A stretch of 64,000 nucleotides of DNA, taken from positions 14,874 through 78,873 of the forward strand of contig NZ_DBBS01000007.1 in assembly GCF_002292295.1 (NCBI RefSeq), in the 5' to 3' direction. Positions 59,697 to 64,000 of this stretch are shown here, one piece after another (the stretch's first letter is position 1; each line of letters opens with the position of its first letter). The notes below the pieces were generated by a model. The model made no database searches and was not told the origin of the DNA. It saw only the letters and a list, made by a program, of their open reading frames with translations. The stretch is from Sphingomonas sp. UBA978 (GTDB lineage: Bacteria > Pseudomonadota > Alphaproteobacteria > Sphingomonadales > Sphingomonadaceae). Made by a program: the position numbers and the translations under genes.

Positions 59697-61772
59697 ATGA
59701 CGAGCATGATCCGAACGCTGCTGGCCGGCGCCATGCTGACCGGGGCAGGGCTGGTCGCAACCGGTCTGGCCGACGCGCAGGACAAGGCGCCCGCGCCAGA
59801 GCTCGCGTTTCAGCTGACCGAGGGGCAGAATCTCAACGCCTTCGTCCGCGATCGCGCGGTGGCGGCGCATCTGCTGCTGCGCAACGGCAGCGATCCCCGT
59901 ATCCTCGTCGCATTTCCGGCGGGCAACAGCGGCGTCGGCCTGTGGTTTCAGCCGCTGGCCCGCGCCGCGACGTGGCGGCTCGAACAGCCGCCGCGGGCGA
60001 CCACCGCACCGGGTGTCGCCGGGCCGCAGCCCGCGATCCGGAGCATCGCCAGCATCGACGCGCCGCGATTGCGCTTCAAACAGGCGGTGCTGTCGAGCGT
60101 GCGCTTCCTGCGCGACTATCAGTCGGTTGGTCGCTTTCCGCAGGAATTGGCGGTGGCGCCGACGATTGCGGGCGATACGATCCGCTGGAGCCGGGCGCGG
60201 CTCGACGGCGCACCGGGCTATCTGTTGCAGATCAGGGTGCTGTCCGGCCGGCTCTCGCAGGACGGCATCGTCGCGGTGTCGGGCGCGCCGATCCGGCTGG
60301 AGATCGTCGCGTCGAGCGGCGAGAAACCGCTGACCGGCCTTGCGCCGTCCGACTTGCTCAACGCCCGCGCGGCGAACGATCCGGCCGCGCGCAACGCGCT
60401 GCGCTTCCTCAGCTATCGCGAGAAGTTCCTCGCCGGGTCGTGGCGGTTCCAGACCTATTTCGGGCGCGATACGCTGATGTCGCTGCGCCTGCTGATGCCC
60501 GCGCTCCAGCCGCGCGCGATCGAGGCGGGGCTGGGGTCGGTGCTGGCCCGGCTCGATTCTGACGGCGACGTCGCGCATGAAGAGGGGATCGGCGAATTCG
60601 CGGTCGTCGATCGCCGCCAGCACGGCGGCGGCGGCGATGCCGCGGTGCTCGATTATGCGATGATCGACGACGATTTCATGCTCGCGCCGGTCGCGGTCAG
60701 CTATCTGCTCGACCACGCGGACGCGGCGGGCGCGCAGGCGTTCCTCGCCCGGCCGCTCACCAGCGAGGGCGTCCCCGGTCGCGTCGAGCCGACGGGCGCG
60801 GCGCTGGTCCGCAACCTGCGCTTCGTCGCCGGCCGCGCGCGCGGCTTTGCCGAGGCGCCGGGCGTCGACCGGTTGATCGCGCTCAAGCCCGGCCGGATGA
60901 CCGGCCAGTGGCGCGACAGCGAGGAGGGGCTCGGCCGCGGCCGCTATGCCTATGACGTCAACGCGGTGTTCGTCCCCGCCGCGCTCGATGCGGCCGCGCG
61001 GCTGCTCCGCGCCGGGCTGCTCGACCGCTATATGACCGCGGAGGATCGTACGATCCTTGCGCGCGCCGATGCGATGGCGCGAATGTGGCGCGTGCGCGCA
61101 CCGTCGCTGTTCCGGGTCTCCATTCCCGCGGCGGACGCGAGGACGAAGGTGCAGGCCTATGCCCGCAGCCTCGGCATCCCGGCGCAGCCCGCGGTCGGCG
61201 CGATCGGTACCGCGCCTCTCGTGTTCCACGCCATCGCGCTCGACGCCCGGGGCCGTCCCGTCCGGATCGTCAATTCCGACGAGGGCTTCGCCTTGCTGTT
61301 CGCCGACCCGTCGCCGGCCGACCTCGACACCTATGTCACCGCGGCGATGCGGCCGTTCCCGGCGGGGCTGATGACCGATATCGGCCTGCTCGTCGCCAAT
61401 GCCGCGCAGGCGGATGCCGCGACGCAAGGGCGTTTCACCCCCGCCGCTTATCACGGCGCGGTGGTCTGGTCGTGGCAGCAGGCGCTGTTCGCGGCGGGAC
61501 TGGAGCGTCAGCTGGCGCGCCGCGACCTGCCGGCGGCGACCCGCGCCATCCTCACCCGGGCGCAGGCGACGCTGTGGCGCGCGATCCAGGCGACGCGCGC
61601 GACGCAAAGCTCCGAACTCTGGTCCTGGGCGTTCGCGAACGGCCGCTATCGGGTCGTCGCCTTTGGCGCGGGCAAGCAGGACGTCGACGAATCGAACGCC
61701 GCGCAATTGTGGAGCACCGTCTATCTCGCGGTGCAGCCGCCGCGTGCTAACCGAGCAGCAGGAAAGCGGTGA
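59697..61772 (+). CDS. Exported six-hairpin glycosidase-like protein
   Basis: A 691-residue protein with a signal peptide (LLAGAMLTGAGLVATGLADAQ). The N-terminal 200 residues are beta-rich. The region from about 230 has FQTYFGRDTLMSLRLLMPAL, which resembles the WFGRDT block of glycogen-debranching (alpha/alpha)6 enzymes, followed by EEGIGEFAVVDRR, DYAMIDDDFMLAPVA and SELWSWAFANGRYRV. It probably acts on alpha-glucan-like or related oligosaccharides in the periplasm; the catalytic residues are not certain. Start ATG 59697 with GAAGGAGGG 7 nt upstream. It follows the receptor by 80 bp. Confidence 0.78.
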   Translation: MTSMIRTLLAGAMLTGAGLVATGLADAQDKAPAPELAFQLTEGQNLNAFVRDRAVAAHLLLRNGSDPRILVAFPAGNSGVGLWFQPLARAATWRLEQPPRATTAPGVAGPQPAIRSIASIDAPRLRFKQAVLSSVRFLRDYQSVGRFPQELAVAPTIAGDTIRWSRARLDGAPGYLLQIRVLSGRLSQDGIVAVSGAPIRLEIVASSGEKPLTGLAPSDLLNARAANDPAARNALRFLSYREKFLAGSWRFQTYFGRDTLMSLRLLMPALQPRAIEAGLGSVLARLDSDGDVAHEEGIGEFAVVDRRQHGGGGDAAVLDYAMIDDDFMLAPVAVSYLLDHADAAGAQAFLARPLTSEGVPGRVEPTGAALVRNLRFVAGRARGFAEAPGVDRLIALKPGRMTGQWRDSEEGLGRGRYAYDVNAVFVPAALDAAARLLRAGLLDRYMTAEDRTILARADAMARMWRVRAPSLFRVSIPAADARTKVQAYARSLGIPAQPAVGAIGTAPLVFHAIALDARGRPVRIVNSDEGFALLFADPSPADLDTYVTAAMRPFPAGLMTDIGLLVANAAQADAATQGRFTPAAYHGAVVWSWQQALFAAGLERQLARRDLPAATRAILTRAQATLWRAIQATRATQSSELWSWAFANGRYRVVAFGAGKQDVDESNAAQLWSTVYLAVQPPRANRAAGKR

Positions 61773-62424
61773 CGGTCAGCCGGCCGCGTGCCGGATCGTC
61801 GCTCAGCACGGCACCCGGCGCGATCGCCCCGCTGTGGAACAGTGCGCTGCGATAGAGGATCGCGCGATTGTAGCGCGCCTCGATGCAGGACACGCGCTCG
61901 AACAGGGGCGTGGATCCGGCGATATAGCCGGCGGGCGGCTCGCCCGACCGGCGCAGATCGTCCGCCAGGCTGGCGCGATATGCCGGCGCGCGCGCCGCAT
62001 CGAGCGTCTCGAACCGGGTCGTGCGGTGGCGATAGAAAGCGGTGCCGTCGTTCCGCGCCGGATCGAGGAAATGGACCAGCGCGATCCGGTCGGGATCGAT
62101 CGCGTCGACATGCGGCAGGCGCTGCGGCAGCGTCAGCCGGGCAGGGGGCGTGGTCACCATCGCATAGCTCGCATCGATCAGCGCCAGCGTGCCGGCATGA
62201 TCGAACACGCCTGCCAGCGTCGCGGTCAGCGCCGGGCGGATCGCCGCGAAATAATCGGGCGGCAGCGCGGCGCGGATGCCGGGATAATGGTTGCGCCCCG
62301 GTTCGAACGTCGCCTGCCCGGCATGGGTGCGCAACGCCTCGGGGTCGGGATGGAAGCCGTCGATGATCGCGATCGGCTGGGCCTCGGTGCCGATGCGGCG
62401 TGCGGTGATCGTCGGGCCGGTCAT
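61747..62424 (-). CDS. DUF6445 family protein (2-oxoglutarate oxygenase-like)
   Basis: A 225-residue protein with PRLPHVDAID-type HxD (RLPHVDAIDPDRIALVHFLD), a later His in RSALFHSGAI and Arg in PARGRLTVTAFLLL, the order of Fe(II)/2-oxoglutarate oxygenases. Such DUF6445 proteins are found beside tryptophan-halogenase-like genes and TonB receptors. ATGA overlap with the halogenase gene shows coupling. Its 3' end overlaps the convergent glycosidase-like gene by 26 bp. Confidence 0.82.
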   Translation of the reverse strand: MTGPTITARRIGTEAQPIAIIDGFHPDPEALRTHAGQATFEPGRNHYPGIRAALPPDYFAAIRPALTATLAGVFDHAGTLALIDASYAMVTTPPARLTLPQRLPHVDAIDPDRIALVHFLDPARNDGTAFYRHRTTRFETLDAARAPAYRASLADDLRRSGEPPAGYIAGSTPLFERVSCIEARYNRAILYRSALFHSGAIAPGAVLSDDPARGRLTVTAFLLLG

Positions 62425-63926
62425 CAGCGCGCCACGCCCATCGCCTCCGCCAGCGCGGCGTCGTGCGTCGGCAGCGTCGGCACCGCACGGGCGACGACAT
62501 CGGCGAACTGCTGCACCTGCGCGCGGTTGGTGGCGCTGTCGATCGCATCGGCCAGCGGGTTGTAGCCCTGCGCCGTGATGCCCTGTCCGTTCAGGACGGC
62601 GAGCCAGCTCGCCTCCCGGAACAGCTCTTCGGGATCGAGGATCAGCCGGCCAGAGCGGCGGTATTGCGCGATCCGCTCCGACAGCGTCTCGGGCAGCGGC
62701 ATGTCGTGGCACTGTCGCCACAGCGGTTCCTGCCGGCCGGGGGTGGCATGATAGTGGAGGATCAGGAAATCCTTGATCCCGTCCATGTCCGCGCAGAACA
62801 CCCGGTTGAACCGCTCCGCCAGCGCCGGATCGCAGTCGCGATCCGGAAACAACGTCAGCAGCTTGGCGATGCCGCTCTGGATCAGGTGGATGCTGGTCGA
62901 TTCAAGCGGTTCGAGAAATCCCGAGGACAGGCCGATCGCGACGACATTGCCGCGCCACGGGCGCCGGCGCGTGCCTGCGGTGAACCGCAGCAGACGCGGC
63001 TCCGCCAGCGCCTCGCCGTCGAGATGGGCGAGCAGGGTCGCCATCGCCTCGTCGTCGCTGAGGTGCCGGCTCGCGTAGACATAGCCGTTGCCGGTGCGAT
63101 GCTGCAGCGGGATGCGCCATTGCCATCCCGCCGCCCGCGCGGTCGAGCGCGTATAGGGCGTGGTCGCCGCGACGCGGGCGCACGGCACCGCGACGGCGCG
63201 GTCGCAGGGCAGCCAGTGCGACCAGTCTTCCAGCGGCTCGCCCATCGCACCGCCGATCAGCAGCGCGCGAAAGCCGGAGCAGTCGACGAACAGGTCGCCC
63301 GCGATCCGCTCGCCGCGCGCCGTCGTGATCGCGGTGACGAAGCCGGTTTCGGGATCGCGCTCGACCGCCTGCATCCGCCCCTCGACCCGCGTCACGCCGT
63401 TTGCGATCTCCCGGAGATAGCGCGCGTACAGGTTGGCGTCGAAGTGATAGGCATAGCCGAGCGTGGAGAGGATTGAACGCGCGTCGCCACTGGGTTTCGC
63501 GAACCGGTCCTGCTTCGCCAGCCCCGCCGCCAGCGACAGCGCCGGCAAGGGCAGATCCAGCCCCTCCGTCCGCGCTTTCAACCAGCGATGGTGGAAGGCG
63601 ACGCCCGGCAGCGGCGCACCGAATTGCCCGAACGGATGGAAATAGCGGTGACCGGGCGCGGTCCAGTCGACGAACTCGATGCCCAGTTTGTACGTAGCCT
63701 TGGTGGCACGCAGAAAAGCGGCCTCGTCCAGTCCGATCAGCTCGTTGAACCAGTGGATCGTCGGAATGGTCGCCTCGCCGACCCCTACCGTGCCGATCTC
63801 GTCCGATTCGACCAATGTCACGGACAGGCTGTCGCCGAAGCTGCGCGACAGGGCCGCCGCGGTCATCCATCCGGCGGTGCCGCCGCCCAGGATGACGACC
63901 TCTCTCACGCGTCGATTCTGGTTCAT
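62424..63926 (-). CDS. Flavin-dependent tryptophan halogenase family protein
   Basis: A 500-residue protein of the PrnA/RebH superfamily. FAD motif VVILGGGTAGWMTAAAL; lysine region RATKATYKLGIEF (Lys80 likely equivalent to the chloramine-forming Lys); the WxWxIP motif appears as GWQWRIPLQHR. Members in sphingomonads and Caulobacter sit in carbohydrate uptake loci, so the true substrate may not be tryptophan. ATG at 63926 is chosen; a TTG two codons earlier is in frame. Coupled to the DUF6445 gene. Confidence 0.9.
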   Translation of the reverse strand: MNQNRRVREVVILGGGTAGWMTAAALSRSFGDSLSVTLVESDEIGTVGVGEATIPTIHWFNELIGLDEAAFLRATKATYKLGIEFVDWTAPGHRYFHPFGQFGAPLPGVAFHHRWLKARTEGLDLPLPALSLAAGLAKQDRFAKPSGDARSILSTLGYAYHFDANLYARYLREIANGVTRVEGRMQAVERDPETGFVTAITTARGERIAGDLFVDCSGFRALLIGGAMGEPLEDWSHWLPCDRAVAVPCARVAATTPYTRSTARAAGWQWRIPLQHRTGNGYVYASRHLSDDEAMATLLAHLDGEALAEPRLLRFTAGTRRRPWRGNVVAIGLSSGFLEPLESTSIHLIQSGIAKLLTLFPDRDCDPALAERFNRVFCADMDGIKDFLILHYHATPGRQEPLWRQCHDMPLPETLSERIAQYRRSGRLILDPEELFREASWLAVLNGQGITAQGYNPLADAIDSATNRAQVQQFADVVARAVPTLPTHDAALAEAMGVAR

Positions 63927-63935
63927 CGTCAAAGG

Positions 63936-64000
63936 CTAGCGGATCGCCATGGCGGCCGCCACAGGCGAGGTCATGCTCCGGCAAGGCCTGTGTTGCCCCG
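63936..64000 (-). CDS. Possible 3' end of the gene upstream of the halogenase
   Basis: An open frame enters from the right edge and ends with SPVAAAMAIR and TAG (63936-63938), 10 bp before the halogenase start. Only 20 codons are visible, so identity cannot be judged; the spacing suggests the same operon. Confidence 0.35.
   Translation of the reverse strand, partial: GQHRPCRSMTSPVAAAMAIR

Overview
The window is high-GC alphaproteobacterial chromosome, most likely Sphingomonas or a close relative. This rests on the lptC-lptA-lptB-rpoN block, the alphaproteobacterial regulators DivK, CpdR and TrcR (DUF1013), Lhr-type ligase-associated repair genes, SapC, large TonB-dependent receptors next to a tryptophan-halogenase-like flavoprotein, and sphingomonad-style palindromic intergenic repeats. 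No phage, transposase, rRNA operon or CRISPR array was seen. The genus is inferred from gene content only.

Layout. 1-876 is the 3' part of kup. 1417-4955 holds a DEXH helicase and a metallo-beta-lactamase exonuclease in divergent orientation; their partner ATP-dependent ligase lies at 13352-14968. 5172-10438 (minus) is RNase D, lptC, lptA, lptB, rpoN and a secreted endo/exonuclease/phosphatase. 10709-11551 is a two-domain cold-shock protein with a glycine-rich N-terminus. 11986-18605 mixes stress and housekeeping genes (glutaminyl cyclase, phosphoesterase, dps, GDT1-like, rpmG, divK). 18642-24618 has a HAD hydrolase, RidA, a GNAT-like protein and two large polytopic membrane proteins, one STT3-like. 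25238-36209 is mainly minus strand: argG, a double M16 peptidase, tgt, queA, cyclophilin, coaD, ispA, xseB. 36286-49390 carries an aldehyde dehydrogenase, a membrane diguanylate cyclase, Nudix, clpA, a quinone oxidoreductase, trcR, dienelactone hydrolase, GST and a DEAD-box helicase. 49455-54822 has a D-2-hydroxyacid dehydrogenase-like flavoprotein, sapC, cytochrome b561, N-formylglutamate amidohydrolase, cpdR, tRNA-Val and a SleB hydrolase. 55559-64000 is an uptake locus: MHS transporter, TonB receptor, six-hairpin-type protein, DUF6445 oxygenase-like protein and halogenase-like flavoprotein.

The most unusual signal is in the intergenic DNA. At four sites the end of a neighbouring gene has been copied in tandem with a palindromic element: the 3' end of kup (once), the 3' end of argG (twice, 207-bp period), and both the 3' end and the 5' end plus leader of the M16 peptidase gene (once each). 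The copies are diverged, and several keep the reading frame. A related element with long inverted arms (GCGAAGaCGCGAAG / GGAGGCGCGGAG) recurs at five or more places, often starting right at a stop codon. Together these suggest that palindromic intergenic elements here spread or expand locally by duplications that carry gene termini.

Two probable small RNAs (about 52466-52572 and 54925-55018) share one architecture: a hairpin with a UUUCA loop, a CU-rich stretch able to pair with Shine-Dalgarno sequences, and an intrinsic terminator. DivK, CpdR, TrcR and ClpA, all linked to alphaproteobacterial cell-cycle control or proteolysis, fall within 36 kb of each other.
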